From: Pseudomonas orientalis | Lineage (GTDB): Bacteria; Pseudomonadota; Gammaproteobacteria; Pseudomonadales; Pseudomonadaceae | Length of the DNA: 64,000 nt | Reading direction: 5' to 3' | Assembly (NCBI RefSeq): GCF_022807995.1 | Contig: NZ_CP094351.1 | Coordinates: forward strand, 1,271,001 to 1,335,000 | In this document: one piece after another, positions 33,036 to 42,766 of the stretch | How the letters are laid out: each line of letters opens with the position of its first letter | How positions within the stretch are numbered: the first letter of the stretch is position 1 | The notes under the pieces: generated by a model | Seen by the model: only the letters and a program-made list of their open reading frames with translations | Told to the model about the DNA's origin: nothing | Databases searched by the model: none | Program-made: the position numbers and the translations under genes

Positions 33036-33207
33036 GTCATGTAGGTATTTGGTTTTTTTACCGGGAACGAGCGTCTCGAATCTTCGAGCGATATTTCTAA
33101 CTGCTTGAAATAAAACAATTATTTAATGTCGCTTGAGCATCGCTGGTTGGCCGCCATCCGTTTGGATCCCGTTGAACTTATCCTGGGAGGCTCTAACATC
33201 AGCCCTG

Positions 33208-33339
33208 TGTCCACGGATTGGCACAGCCATCAAGGAACGGTGGTTTGAAGGAATGTCGCAGGATGCGATTCATCAGGACGATGAAAAGGATTAAAGGGAC
33301 TAGGGAAAAAATGTGGGCGGGTCATACCGCCCCTTTTTT
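33208..33339 (+). ncRNA. rsmZ: RsmZ, regulatory RNA that sequesters RsmA/RsmE
   Basis: About 132 nt between apbC and fdxA; fdxA is the usual neighbour of rsmZ. I count eight GGA motifs (CACGGATTGG, CAAGGAACGG, GAAGGAATG, GCAGGATGC, TCAGGACGA, AAAGGATTA, AGGGACTAG, AGGGAAAAA), several in hairpin loops, and a terminal stem GGGCGGGTCATACCGCCC plus T-run. With the GacA box upstream this is the Gac/Rsm output RNA: it titrates the translational repressors RsmA/E. The 5' end is estimated by similarity to P. protegens RsmZ. Confidence 0.9.
33313..33339 (+). terminator. RsmZ terminator
   Basis: GGGCGG / CCGCCC stem followed by TTTTTT, the 3' end of rsmZ. Confidence 0.9.
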
Positions 33340-33376
33340 CGCCTGTAGAAAAGTGAAAACGGCTACATGAAAACGC

Positions 33377-33403
33377 AAAAAAGGCCCGCAAAGGGCCTTT
33401 TTT
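33377..33403. terminator. Terminator of fdxA (bidirectional)
   Basis: AAAAAAGGCCC / GGGCCTTTTTT perfect stem between the converging rsmZ and fdxA. Confidence 0.88.
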
Positions 33404-33419
33404 GGCAACGACGCTGCTA

Positions 33420-33743
33420 TCAGCGTTCGAGATCTGCAATCTTGCCGGTTTTGCCATCCCATTCTTCTGCATCGGGCAGCGCGTCTTTTCTTTCCGTGAT
33501 GTTCGGCCAGATGTCCGCCAACTCGGCATTCAACTCAATGAAGTTTTCCATACCCGCAGGTACTTCATCTTCAGAGAAGATGGCGTTAGCCGGGCATTCC
33601 GGTTCACACAGGGCGCAGTCAATGCACTCGTCCGGGTGGATGACCAGGAAGTTCGGGCCTTCGTAGAAGCAGTCCACCGGACACACTTCTACGCAGTCGG
33701 TGTACTTGCACTTGATGCAGTTGTCGGTGACGACGAAGGTCAT
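33420..33743 (-). CDS. fdxA: Seven-iron ferredoxin FdxA
   Basis: 107 aa. A [3Fe-4S]/[4Fe-4S] ligand set is seen in [19 protein letters not shown] and [17 protein letters not shown]. The acidic tail to about residue 107 is typical of the Azotobacter-type ferredoxin I family. Located between rsmZ and mutS. Confidence 0.96.
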   Translation of the reverse strand: MTFVVTDNCIKCKYTDCVEVCPVDCFYEGPNFLVIHPDECIDCALCEPECPANAIFSEDEVPAGMENFIELNAELADIWPNITERKDALPDAEEWDGKTGKIADLER

Positions 33744-33885
33744 TTCTAATTTTCTCCTCAGGCGGCGGCAGCGAAACCCTGTGTGGCAGGGCTCGCGAGG
33801 TTCGGGAGCGATAGTCTGCAGGCCAGGCTAAAAGCCTGCAGCATCCCAAACCGCGCGAGAGTCTACCAGCTTGCACGCGTGTGCG

Positions 33886-36477
33886 TTATATCCGAGTCTT
33901 CAGTGCATATAACATTTCGAGCGCTTTGCGCGGCGTCAGGTCATCCAGGTCGAGCTTGGCCAGCTCATCGAGTACCGGATGGGGCAGGCTGGCGAACAGG
34001 TCGCTCTGGTGCGGCGCGGCGGGTTTCCTGCTGGCCTTGGCAGGGCTGGCAACTACGGTTTCATGGGGCAGGGCCGTGGTTTCCAGGCGGCTGAGGTGTT
34101 CGCGGGCGCGGGCGATCACATCATTGGGCACGCCGGCCAACTGCGCGACCGCCAAGCCATAACTCTGGCTGGCCGGACCAGGCAGTACATGGTGCAGGAA
34201 CACGATGCGCTCGTTGTGCTCGGTGGCATTGAGGTGCACGTTGGCTACCAGCGACTCGCTTTCCGGTAACACGGTCAGTTCGAAATAGTGAGTGGCAAAC
34301 AGCGTATAAGCGCGCAGATGCGCCAGACGTTCGGCCGCCGCCCATGCCAGCGACAGGCCGTCGAACGTGCTGGTGCCGCGGCCCACTTCGTCCATCAACA
34401 CCAGGCTGCGGTCGGTGGCGTTATGCAGGATGTTTGCGGTTTCGCTCATTTCCACCATAAACGTCGAGCGCCCACCGGCCAGGTCGTCACTGGAACCGAT
34501 CCGGGTAAAAATCCGGTCCACCAGGGACAGCTCGCAACTGGCCGCTGGTACGAAGCTGCCGATGTGTGCCAGCAGCACGATCAGCGCGGTCTGGCGCATA
34601 TAGGTGGATTTACCGCCCATGTTCGGGCCGGTAATCACCAGCATGCGGGTGTCGTCGTCCAGCGACAGGTCGTTGGCGACGAATGGCGTGGTCAACACCT
34701 GCTCCACCACCGGGTGGCGTCCTTGCACGATGCGCATGCACGGCTCGCTGACAAAACGCGGGCAGTTGAGGTCCAGGTTCAGCGCACGTTCGGCCAGGTT
34801 GCTCAGCACGTCCAGTTCCGCCAGGGCGGCAGCGGTGTCCTGCAGCGGCGCCAGGCGGCTGATCAAGTCCTCGAGCAAGGCTTCGTAGAGCATCTTTTCC
34901 CGAGCCAGGGCGCGGCTTTTGGCCGACAGCGCCTTGTCTTCGAACGCTTTGAGCTCCGGGGTGATAAAACGCTCGGCGCCCTTGAGCGTCTGGCGACGTT
35001 GATAGTCGATAGGCGCCGACTCAGCTTGCTTGCTCGGCAGCTCAATAAAGTAGCCGTGTACACGGTTGTAGCCGACCTTCAGGTTGGCCAGCCCGGTGCG
35101 AGCTTTTTCGCGGGCCTCCAGGTCAATCAGGAACTGGCCAGCGTTTTCACTCAGCGATTGCAGCTCATCCAGCTCGCTGTCGTAACCGGTTTTCAATACA
35201 CCGCCGTCACGGATGATCGCTGGCGGGTTATCAATGATGGCTTTTTCCAGCAGCGCCGCGAGGTCCGGGTATGTGCCAGCGGTGACTGCAAGCTGTTGCA
35301 GGTGCGGCGTGTCCAGTTCGGTCATCGCCACTTGCAGTTGCGGCAGTGCGCTCAACGCATCCCGCAGACGCGCCAGGTCACGGGGCCGCGCGTTACGCAG
35401 GCCGATCCGCGCGAGGATGCGCTCGATATCGCCGATTTCTTTGAGTTGCGGCTGCAGCTTTTCAAAGCGATAGCCGTCAAGCAGGCAGGTAATAGAGGTC
35501 TGACGTGCCTGAAGGACGGTCAAATCCCGCAGCGGACGGTTCAACCAACGCGTCAGCAAGCGGCTGCCCATGGCTGTCTGGCAGCGGTCGACCACCGATT
35601 GCAGCGTGTTGTCGCGTCCGCCCGCCAGGTTGGTATCCAGTTCCAGGTTGCGACGGCTGGCGCCATCCAGCACCACGGTATCGTCCAGCCGCTCATGCCG
35701 CAGGCTGCGCAAGTGCGGTAGGGCCGTGCGCTGGGTTTCCTTGGCGTAGCTGAGCAGGCAGCCGGCAGCGCCGATGGCCAGCGTCAAGGTCTCACAGCCA
35801 AAGCCCTTGAGGTCCTGTACGGAGAATTGCTGGCACAAACTTTTCAGCGCCGAATCACGCTCGAAATCCCACGGTGCACGGCGCTTGGTCCCACGGCGCT
35901 TCTCCGCCGGCAAGTCCTTGGGCCAATCATCCGGAATCAACAACTCCACCGGATTGATACGCTCCAGCTCCGCCAGCAGGTTCTCCCAACCCTTGATCTC
36001 CAGCACGCTGAAGTTGCCGCTGGTGATATCCAGCACCGACAGGCCGAACAAACGCTCATCGCCCAACACCGCAGCGATCAGGTTATCGCGCCGCTCATCC
36101 AGCAACGCCTCATCGCTCACCGTGCCCGGCGTAATAATGCGGACTACCTGCCGTTCCACTGGCCCCTTACTGGTGGCCGGGTCACCGATCTGCTCACAGA
36201 TCACCACCGACTCGCCCAGCTTCACCAGCTTGACCAGGTAGCCTTCCAGAGAATGGTAAGGAATCCCACACATCGGAATCGACTGCCCCGCCGACTGCCC
36301 GCGCGCGGTCAGGGTGATATCCAGCAGCTTGGCGGCCTTCTTCGCGTCTTCATAGAAGATCTCGTAGAAGTCGCCCATGCGATAGAACATCAACTGATCA
36401 GGGTGCTGGTTTTTCAGGCGCCAGTACTGCTGCATCATTGGCGTGTGAGAGGACAGATCGGAGGTGTTTTTACTCAT
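33886..36477 (-). CDS. mutS: DNA mismatch repair ATPase MutS
   Basis: 863 aa from the ATG at 36477 ([18 protein letters not shown]), the family length; the frame extends upstream for about 70 codons without family sequence. Mismatch-recognition Phe-x-Glu in MGDFYEIF, Walker [15 protein letters not shown], Walker [16 protein letters not shown]. It marks the left border of the mutS-cinA accessory hotspot. Confidence 0.97.
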   Translation of the reverse strand: MSKNTSDLSSHTPMMQQYWRLKNQHPDQLMFYRMGDFYEIFYEDAKKAAKLLDITLTARGQSAGQSIPMCGIPYHSLEGYLVKLVKLGESVVICEQIGDPATSKGPVERQVVRIITPGTVSDEALLDERRDNLIAAVLGDERLFGLSVLDITSGNFSVLEIKGWENLLAELERINPVELLIPDDWPKDLPAEKRRGTKRRAPWDFERDSALKSLCQQFSVQDLKGFGCETLTLAIGAAGCLLSYAKETQRTALPHLRSLRHERLDDTVVLDGASRRNLELDTNLAGGRDNTLQSVVDRCQTAMGSRLLTRWLNRPLRDLTVLQARQTSITCLLDGYRFEKLQPQLKEIGDIERILARIGLRNARPRDLARLRDALSALPQLQVAMTELDTPHLQQLAVTAGTYPDLAALLEKAIIDNPPAIIRDGGVLKTGYDSELDELQSLSENAGQFLIDLEAREKARTGLANLKVGYNRVHGYFIELPSKQAESAPIDYQRRQTLKGAERFITPELKAFEDKALSAKSRALAREKMLYEALLEDLISRLAPLQDTAAALAELDVLSNLAERALNLDLNCPRFVSEPCMRIVQGRHPVVEQVLTTPFVANDLSLDDDTRMLVITGPNMGGKSTYMRQTALIVLLAHIGSFVPAASCELSLVDRIFTRIGSSDDLAGGRSTFMVEMSETANILHNATDRSLVLMDEVGRGTSTFDGLSLAWAAAERLAHLRAYTLFATHYFELTVLPESESLVANVHLNATEHNERIVFLHHVLPGPASQSYGLAVAQLAGVPNDVIARAREHLSRLETTALPHETVVASPAKASRKPAAPHQSDLFASLPHPVLDELAKLDLDDLTPRKALEMLYALKTRI

Positions 36478-36692
36478 TGGGTAGTAGGCAAATTCATTGA
36501 AGTGATGGGGCAAAGGGGGCGCTTGGCCCAGCATTTGTTGCGATGGGCGCAAGGTTAACACGCGAGGTCGGCCGTTCGCAGGTTGCAAACGGCCAGGTAA
36601 AAACAAATGTCGGGTCAGGGCAGGCGGCAGATAGCTCAAAGCTGAACAGGCCTGTATACGCCCTAGGCTATCGCCGCAAAAGCGCGACGATA

Positions 36693-37082
36693 TCAAATGG
36701 AAATAGCATAGCCAAAGTCGATTTCGCTCGCCGGTACTCCGCCACGCATACCCCAGTTCTCGGGCTCTTGCTCGACCAGCAGTATCAACACTGCATGTGC
36801 CGAAATACCGAGCTGCGCAGCGATACGGTTACTGATCAATTCATAGAGCTGGCGCTTGGTTTCGAGTTTGCGCCCTTTGAACAGCGTGATTTCAATGTGG
36901 ATGAACTCGTGGCGATCTCCTGGAGAACGAAAGGCGTTCTTGTCGTAGCAGACATAGCGTGCCTGGAGCTCTTCGTCACTGACCTTGAATACCGATTTCA
37001 AGCAGTTGTAGATCGTATCGATGATGGCGTGCTGGGTATCGGCGTCCCGGTGTACAGGGTCTTCTACTCTAACGATGGGCAT
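36693..37082 (-). CDS. Tautomerase-superfamily protein, malonate-semialdehyde-decarboxylase-like
   Basis: 129 aa, the same length as characterised MSAD. Pro follows the initiator Met (MPIVRVED), the catalytic N-terminal proline of the superfamily. The middle ([20 protein letters not shown]) and the end ([18 protein letters not shown]) match the tautomerase_2/MSAD layout, including a Trp in the last segment. Family members tautomerise or decarboxylate small keto acids; the substrate is unknown. It is the last gene of the accessory operon, 7 bp after the PaiB-like gene. Confidence 0.75.
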   Translation of the reverse strand: MPIVRVEDPVHRDADTQHAIIDTIYNCLKSVFKVSDEELQARYVCYDKNAFRSPGDRHEFIHIEITLFKGRKLETKRQLYELISNRIAAQLGISAHAVLILLVEQEPENWGMRGGVPASEIDFGYAISI

Positions 37083-37089
37083 ACTGACC

Positions 37090-37716
37090 TCAGTTTGAAT
37101 GCGGCTGGGTAGTGGCGTGCAGGAGTTCTTTCAGTAACTCGGCATGATCGTGCGTTTGGTTGTCGAGTAACCAGTGCAGAGCGGCTGACGTGTCCGGTGA
37201 GGATTTGTCTTGGGAGAGTTTAAAGCGCCCTTCGATCGTTTCCGGCCGTATGACCAACCCCAAGATGTGTGGAAGATTGGATATCACCCTCGGATCCCGC
37301 TTGTCGACCTGATAGTCAGAGGCCTGCTTCGATAACCGTTTCGCGGTTTGCTCGAGGATTTCCAGTGTTTGGTCTGGAGCGTCCACCACCGTAATGGTCG
37401 CCTGCATGTGAACGGCAAGGTAATTCCACGTCGGAAGTTGGCGCGAGACGTAAGCGTGTGGCGGTATGTAAGCCGATGGGCCCATAAAGACGATTTGAGC
37501 ACTCAGATGCTGTTCGCCTTTGAACTGTGGGTTATTACCATCGACATGTCCGAACAACGACCCATCCGGTTGGCGCCATAGCGGAATGTGGCTACAAAGA
37601 AATTGTCCGTGCTTGTGCGATGTGATCATTGCCAGTGGAAAAACATCAATGAAACGATTGATCATTTCCGGGTCTGTAGAACGGTACTGAGGGTAATGAA
37701 AGGGGCATACGGACAT
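37090..37716 (-). CDS. PaiB-like FMN-binding split-barrel protein
   Basis: 208 aa from the ATG at 37716, which begins with the family-typical MSVCPFHYPQYRSTDPEMI; an in-frame ATG at 37785 would overlap the previous gene by 41 bp. PaiB/FMN_bind_2 hallmarks: HIPLWRQPDGSLFGHVDGNNPQ, the strongly conserved PTWNYLAVHMQ, and a C-terminal EGRFKLSQDKS. Named a transcriptional regulator by early genetics, the fold is really an FMN or heme-binding split barrel and often sits in biosynthetic operons, so a redox role here is plausible. Confidence 0.8.
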   Translation of the reverse strand: MSVCPFHYPQYRSTDPEMINRFIDVFPLAMITSHKHGQFLCSHIPLWRQPDGSLFGHVDGNNPQFKGEQHLSAQIVFMGPSAYIPPHAYVSRQLPTWNYLAVHMQATITVVDAPDQTLEILEQTAKRLSKQASDYQVDKRDPRVISNLPHILGLVIRPETIEGRFKLSQDKSSPDTSAALHWLLDNQTHDHAELLKELLHATTQPHSN

Positions 37717-37744
37717 GGTATGTACTCGAATTGGGTAGATAAGG

Positions 37745-39001
37745 TCAGGACGCGAGCACGGTGCGACGTTGCTTTCGGCGATCAAGTGCGATGACCATTT
37801 GCGCCAGCCAAGTCAGGGCGTTACCTGTCCTGAAAGTACCTGATGAAAGCGGTAGACGTAGGCCGTTGATCCCGCACAGCCGATCCATCAACGTTTGCCC
37901 CATCAGCATTGAAAGTGCGATGCCTCGACCGTTACAGCCACTCCATCCCATGATTCGGTCGTCATGGTGAATCCTCGGCATACCGTCTGGAGTGAGGCCT
38001 ACCCAACCGGCCCACTGTTGCTCTGGTGCTTGCGCCACGATGCCGTAGAGACGCTTGATGCGATCCTGAAGCAATGCACTGCACCTGGCAGAGCGCTGAA
38101 GCGGTAACGCGAAGCAACCCGTCAGCAGCGTTGCGGGCCCCAGGCGGCGTGCAAACCACATGTCCTTGCGGTTGTCGGAAAATGGCAGCAGCCGTTCGCC
38201 ATGGCACACCTGCGGTATGGCGAACGTCGCAAGCGTCAGGGCCAGCGGGCTGATTGCTCGCCGAGTCCTGCGGCTGGCGGCAGAACCATAGGCATTGCCG
38301 GCGATAAATACGCGTCCGGCCCTGATTTCACCCCGCTGAGTTTGCACGTTGACCCAGCGTGCCTGCGGTCGAACATCGACCGCGCTGCAACGTTCGATGA
38401 TATGGCCACCTTTGCGGTTGACCGTGTCTGCCAGTCGATGCACGAATGCGAGGGGGTCAATTGCTCCCGCGTCGCTGAAGAGGAGGCCTTCGGCATATTC
38501 AGAAGTCCCTAAAGCATTCTCCAGCGCTTGCGGCTCCATGGACTCTACCTTGACCCCCAGGCGTACCCAGTTCTTCACCAGTTCGTCTGCCGCCCCTCTT
38601 GCAGCCCCAGCCATGGGTTGTACCCAGCCTTTCACCGTTAAATCCGATGGGGCGTATTCGATAACAGACTGCGCTGTTTCACATAGAGCGGCCAGGAAGG
38701 GCGCCGTATCTTCACCCAGCAAATGGTGGAGTGACGCCGGCGAGTGCCTTGAAGGTATGGGGACCACGAATCCCGAGTTCCGACCGCTTGCCCCGCAGCC
38801 CACTTCCCCGGCTTCAAGCACAGTGACCGAACAACCCGACTCAAGTGCCCGTAAGGCCGCCGCTAATCCGCCAATTCCCGCTCCCACTATCACGACATCA
38901 CTTTCAAACGGCAGGTGGCCGGCGTGAGCGGTGCGGCACGACAATTGGGTTTGCCAGCAAGAAGGCGCCACCAGCATTTCGCTCAGGACCTGGTTATGCA
39001 T
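37745..39001 (-). CDS. DAO-family FAD-dependent oxidoreductase
   Basis: 418 aa. The Rossmann FAD motif lies about 30 residues in (DVVIVGAGIGGLAAALRALE ... EAGEVGCGASGRNSGFV), then a DAO domain ending GWVGLTPDGMPRIHHD and GCNGRGIALSMLMG. Layout resembles gamma-glutamylputrescine oxidase / glycine-type amine oxidases that convert a C-N bond to an imine with H2O2 release. It overlaps the N-hydroxylase gene by 8 bp, so the two are likely co-translated. Confidence 0.85.
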   Translation of the reverse strand: MHNQVLSEMLVAPSCWQTQLSCRTAHAGHLPFESDVVIVGAGIGGLAAALRALESGCSVTVLEAGEVGCGASGRNSGFVVPIPSRHSPASLHHLLGEDTAPFLAALCETAQSVIEYAPSDLTVKGWVQPMAGAARGAADELVKNWVRLGVKVESMEPQALENALGTSEYAEGLLFSDAGAIDPLAFVHRLADTVNRKGGHIIERCSAVDVRPQARWVNVQTQRGEIRAGRVFIAGNAYGSAASRRTRRAISPLALTLATFAIPQVCHGERLLPFSDNRKDMWFARRLGPATLLTGCFALPLQRSARCSALLQDRIKRLYGIVAQAPEQQWAGWVGLTPDGMPRIHHDDRIMGWSGCNGRGIALSMLMGQTLMDRLCGINGLRLPLSSGTFRTGNALTWLAQMVIALDRRKQRRTVLAS

Positions 39002-40295
39002 GGGGTTGTTCCCTGACTGCCAGGTTGCTGATCAGCGACTGCACAATGTTTTGCGAGCGTAACGCCAGTAAACTGAAGGAGCCTGCATCCCCCATGCCAT
39101 GCGAAGACTCACACAGCCCGTTGAGGTAAGTGGGTAAGCCGTTGCGCAAGTCGACGCGATAATCTCTGGCAATGGTCAGGGTGTCGATTTCATTTTCGCG
39201 GGCGATTGAAGCCAGTAATCTCGGAAACGGTTCTTGACGATCTCCGGCGCCCAGGTCAAGGAAGCCGGTGGCCAGAATAACCAAGTCGAATGATTGGCTA
39301 TGAATGATCCCTTGAAGATACTGGCGACTATCGATTTGCACCCCATCGGAGGCAGGTGTACAGCCAACCATGTCCTCACACGTTCGTAGCTGCAACAGGC
39401 CTTCACCTTGCAGCATTTGCTCATACTTACGTACATAGAGCTGGTTCAGGACATCAATGTCTGACGACGAGTAATTGGTATGCACCAGTTCCTGACGTAA
39501 CCGTGCCTTATGTTCTGCACTGGCGTTGTGGAACGTGTCGACAAATGAGGGGAAATAGACCTCATCGGAAAACGGGCTTGTATCCTTCTGGCGATAACCG
39601 AAATTACGCGTAAACCCCACGACCTCTCGAACGCCGCTCTGTCCACTGGCGTGAAGCAGAATCTCTACGGCACTCTGACTGCCGCCGATTACGGCTATGC
39701 GGCACTGTCCACCGGTGGCTGCCACCGCTTCGGCCAGGGCGGGCATATAGTCGTTCAAATGGCGTACGCGTCGATCTTTGACGTCCGCAAAAGGTGCAGG
39801 AATGTGCGGCGTGCGGCCAGGGGCAAGCACTAGAGAACGTGCAAGAAATACTCGGCCATCGGTGCAGCACACTGTGTAGTGGGCACTTTCTCCATTTGAT
39901 GAGGGGACTGCTTCTACCGATGCCGCTTCACAACCGTAGGCGACGATGTGCTCAAAGAAACCAGCAGTCCAGGAAATATATTGGGCATATTCCGCACGCA
40001 AGGGATGGTGCAACGGAAGGTTCAAGTGCTCATACAGGCGGCCGTGTTCAAACAGAAAATTCGTGAAGGTGTAACGGCTACGCGGATTGCGCGGAGTGAC
40101 CAGATCTCGCAGGGGGTGATTCTGGATATCCGATCCCGGCAACAGCATGTTTGGCTGCCACGCTGGGCCTGGGCGCTTCTCGAGAAATTGTACGCTCATG
40201 CCTGGAGACAATTCTTCCAAGGCGATTGCCAATGCGATGTTTGCCGGACCGAATCCGATACCCAGTACATCGAAAATTTTCTCTGAAGTGCTCAT
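38994..40295 (-). CDS. Flavin-dependent amine N-hydroxylase (SidA/PvdA/IucD family)
   Basis: 433 aa, class B flavin N-monooxygenase. FAD motif near the start (GIGFGPANIALAIALEE), the substrate-loop region LVTPRNPRSRYTFTNFL, the NADPH-binding IAVIGGSQSAVEILLH and the ATGF signature in LVILATGFLDL. Relatives hydroxylate the side-chain amine of ornithine, lysine, diaminobutyrate/diaminopropionate or free diamines. It follows a diaminobutyrate-type aminotransferase with a 4-bp overlap, so N4-hydroxylation of 2,4-diaminobutyrate is a reasonable guess. No hydroxamate acyltransferase or siderophore synthetase is nearby. Confidence 0.85.
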   Translation of the reverse strand: MSTSEKIFDVLGIGFGPANIALAIALEELSPGMSVQFLEKRPGPAWQPNMLLPGSDIQNHPLRDLVTPRNPRSRYTFTNFLFEHGRLYEHLNLPLHHPLRAEYAQYISWTAGFFEHIVAYGCEAASVEAVPSSNGESAHYTVCCTDGRVFLARSLVLAPGRTPHIPAPFADVKDRRVRHLNDYMPALAEAVAATGGQCRIAVIGGSQSAVEILLHASGQSGVREVVGFTRNFGYRQKDTSPFSDEVYFPSFVDTFHNASAEHKARLRQELVHTNYSSSDIDVLNQLYVRKYEQMLQGEGLLQLRTCEDMVGCTPASDGVQIDSRQYLQGIIHSQSFDLVILATGFLDLGAGDRQEPFPRLLASIARENEIDTLTIARDYRVDLRNGLPTYLNGLCESSHGMGDAGSFSLLALRSQNIVQSLISNLAVREQPHA

Positions 40296-41671
40296 GCCTG
40301 CACCTCCCCATGGTGAGCACGTTCAGTGGATCGAGTTGAGCCGACCCGTTGCGAGGCCAGAGCACGGTCAAGTCGCTCCAATACCTGGTCGACTTCAGAG
40401 CGGGTGATGACCAGTGGCGGGAGGAAGCGCAGCACTGCGCCATGACGCCCTCCCGTTTCAATAATCAAGCCCTCGTTAAGGCAGGCACGCTTCACATGTG
40501 CAGCGATGGCTCCAGCAGCCTGCGGGTGACCGAGTGCATCGACGCTGCCATCCGGTTCAATCATCTCCATGCCAAGCATCAAACCCCGCCCCCGAACGTC
40601 ACCGATGCAGGGATAGCGTTTCTGAAGCTGCAACAGGCCTTGACGTAGCTGTTCACCCACAACGTTGACATGTTCCAGCAGTCCTTCTCTTCTGATGAAC
40701 TCCAGGGTCGCGGCTCCGCTGACCAATGCGATCTGATTGCCCCGGAACGTACCGGTATGTGCGCCGGGCTTCCATTGATCGTACTGATCCAAATACAGCA
40801 ACACCGACAGTGGATAACCACCGCCGATCGCCTTTGAAAGCAGAATGGCGTCAGGCACGATATCCGCCTGCTGAAATGCAAACAGGTCGCCACTGCGACC
40901 AATACCGGCTTGGATTTCGTCAATAACCAGTGGCACATCGTACCGTTGGGTGATTTGCCTCACCTGGCGCAGCCAGTGCGCGCTTGCTGGAATGCAGCCT
41001 CCTTCACCCTGTATCGCCTCAAGCAAAACCATTGCCGGTTTTCCAATGCCACTTTCCGGGTCGCTGAGGGCGTTTTCCAGGCAAACCAGACTGAGTCGTT
41101 CTGTCTCTTGCGCAGAGGTGCCCGCGCCAAATGGACTGCGATATACGTAGGGATAGGGCAGAAAGTGTACTTCCCCAGGCAGACCACTAATCCCTTGTTT
41201 GGGTGCCAGATTGCCCATCATGCCCAGCGTGCCATGAGTCATCCCGTGGTAAGCCCCCTGGAAGACGATGATCGGTCGGCGTTTCGTCGCGATTTTGAAC
41301 AGTTTCAGGGCAGCCTCGGCGGCGTCGGCTCCCGTAGGCCCACAGAACTGAATCTTCGCTTGTTTAGCAAATGCTGGAGGGAGTATCTCGTAGAGCTCCT
41401 GGACGAAATGCAGCTTGGCCGGGGTCGCTATATCGAGTGCCTGTTGCAACTGGCCGGACTGCAAAAACTCGATGACACGTTGTTGTACAAATGGATGATT
41501 GTGTCCAAGGGGAAGGGCCCCGGCACATGCAAGGCAATCCAGGTAACGGCGCCCTTCACTGTCGACAACCTCAGTGCCCGCACCTTGGCTCAGTACTCTA
41601 GGGATGTTTCTGGCATACGTCCGGGCATTGGATTCCCGACGTGCAAGAAAGTCGAGGGATGAATCAGTCAT
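40292..41671 (-). CDS. Class III aminotransferase, diaminobutyrate--2-oxoglutarate type
   Basis: 459 aa. The N-terminus (RESNARTYARNIPRVLSQGA) and QFCGPTGADAAEAALKL are hallmarks of the PvdH/Dat/EctB-like diaminobutyrate aminotransferases; the PLP lysine is in ILLSKAIGGGYPLSV and the aspartate in LVIDEIQAG. Relatives interconvert aspartate semialdehyde and L-2,4-diaminobutyrate with glutamate. It starts 14 bp after the Rieske gene with AAGGAC upstream and overlaps the N-hydroxylase gene. It may supply or consume the diamine. Confidence 0.86.
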   Translation of the reverse strand: MTDSSLDFLARRESNARTYARNIPRVLSQGAGTEVVDSEGRRYLDCLACAGALPLGHNHPFVQQRVIEFLQSGQLQQALDIATPAKLHFVQELYEILPPAFAKQAKIQFCGPTGADAAEAALKLFKIATKRRPIIVFQGAYHGMTHGTLGMMGNLAPKQGISGLPGEVHFLPYPYVYRSPFGAGTSAQETERLSLVCLENALSDPESGIGKPAMVLLEAIQGEGGCIPASAHWLRQVRQITQRYDVPLVIDEIQAGIGRSGDLFAFQQADIVPDAILLSKAIGGGYPLSVLLYLDQYDQWKPGAHTGTFRGNQIALVSGAATLEFIRREGLLEHVNVVGEQLRQGLLQLQKRYPCIGDVRGRGLMLGMEMIEPDGSVDALGHPQAAGAIAAHVKRACLNEGLIIETGGRHGAVLRFLPPLVITRSEVDQVLERLDRALASQRVGSTRSTERAHHGEVQA

Positions 41672-41685
41672 GGTTGACGTCCTTG

Positions 41686-42729
41686 TCAGATAGAAACAGA
41701 TTCAATGACCTGCGTTGGTTGATGGGTGCTCGCGGCCTCGCCCAGGGCACGAATCCAACGGCGGTACTCAATCCCCATTCGATCACTGACTACATGCATT
41801 TCCGCTTGTGGGTCCAGTGGCAGGCGGGCGGGGCGCTGGGATTCAACAATGCGGCGATCCTGTTCGAAAACAGTGTTCTGCCGAGAGAGGATCTGTTCGA
41901 GTGTGAGATCCTGGCCGAAGTTAATGGCGACTATCAGCCAGATAATGCATTGCGATTCATCGACCGGAGTGGCATTGAAAAAGGTACAGAAGCGCTCCGT
42001 TTCGCCCGTCTTCTTGACGAAATAGGCAGTCGTGGGATTCAGCACCGAATAGGTATAGCGGGCGTTAACCGGTATCCCGCGATGGTCGCCGTACGGTTGA
42101 AAAACGCAAATCTCAGAAGAGTGCAGACCACGTTCGTCTTCCGTCACGTTGTACCGCTTCAGCGGTTCAGGCGCGTCCGGCAGACCATTGAGATGGGCAT
42201 GCACAAAAGGAAAATGTGACGCATCGATAAAGTTTTCGAGGGAGCGCAACGCGTTTGCGTTGTAAAGGTAGGGACCCGCAAATACCTTGCGGTAGTCGTC
42301 ATCTTGCCACTGGGGTAGTTCTGGCAGCGGTCGCAGTGGTTCCTCCAGGCTCACCCAGATGTAACCGTAGCGCTCTTGCGCAAAGTGGCGAAAAATGAGG
42401 CGCTGTGATGAGGGGCCTTTTCGCTCCGGATGTGCAGGAACCAACGTGCATTCGCCTTGGCTACTGTAACGCCACCCATGATAAGGGCATTCGATCTGCC
42501 CCTGTTTGACGCAGCCCAATGACAGTTTTGCACCCCGATGACCGCAGTAATCCTTCCAGGCATTCACTTCTCCCTGGTCGTCTCGCCATAACACCAATTC
42601 TTCGCCAAGTAAGCGCACCGCTTTGGGTTGGTCACCGCCTACATCCGAACTCAGACAAACCACGTGCCATTGCCCGGCGAGCGCGCGATAATCGAGTTCA
42701 TCAGAGTTCCATTCGCCCCTGTATAACAT
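41686..42729 (-). CDS. Rieske non-heme iron oxygenase
   Basis: 347 aa from the ATG at 42729, preceded by AAGGAG; the frame runs 26 codons further without family sequence. Rieske [2Fe-2S] ligands CGHRGA and CPYHGW; mononuclear iron motif NFIDASHFPFVH (Asp/His/His). The layout is like the VanA/pheophorbide oxygenase group: O- or N-demethylation, hydroxylation or N-oxidation. No ferredoxin reductase gene lies in the operon, so electrons must come from a shared partner. Substrate unknown. Confidence 0.9.
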   Translation of the reverse strand: MLYRGEWNSDELDYRALAGQWHVVCLSSDVGGDQPKAVRLLGEELVLWRDDQGEVNAWKDYCGHRGAKLSLGCVKQGQIECPYHGWRYSSQGECTLVPAHPERKGPSSQRLIFRHFAQERYGYIWVSLEEPLRPLPELPQWQDDDYRKVFAGPYLYNANALRSLENFIDASHFPFVHAHLNGLPDAPEPLKRYNVTEDERGLHSSEICVFQPYGDHRGIPVNARYTYSVLNPTTAYFVKKTGETERFCTFFNATPVDESQCIIWLIVAINFGQDLTLEQILSRQNTVFEQDRRIVESQRPARLPLDPQAEMHVVSDRMGIEYRRWIRALGEAASTHQPTQVIESVSI

Positions 42730-42766
42730 GCCATCTCCTTGTCGTGCTTCGTGCTGGAATTGAGTT

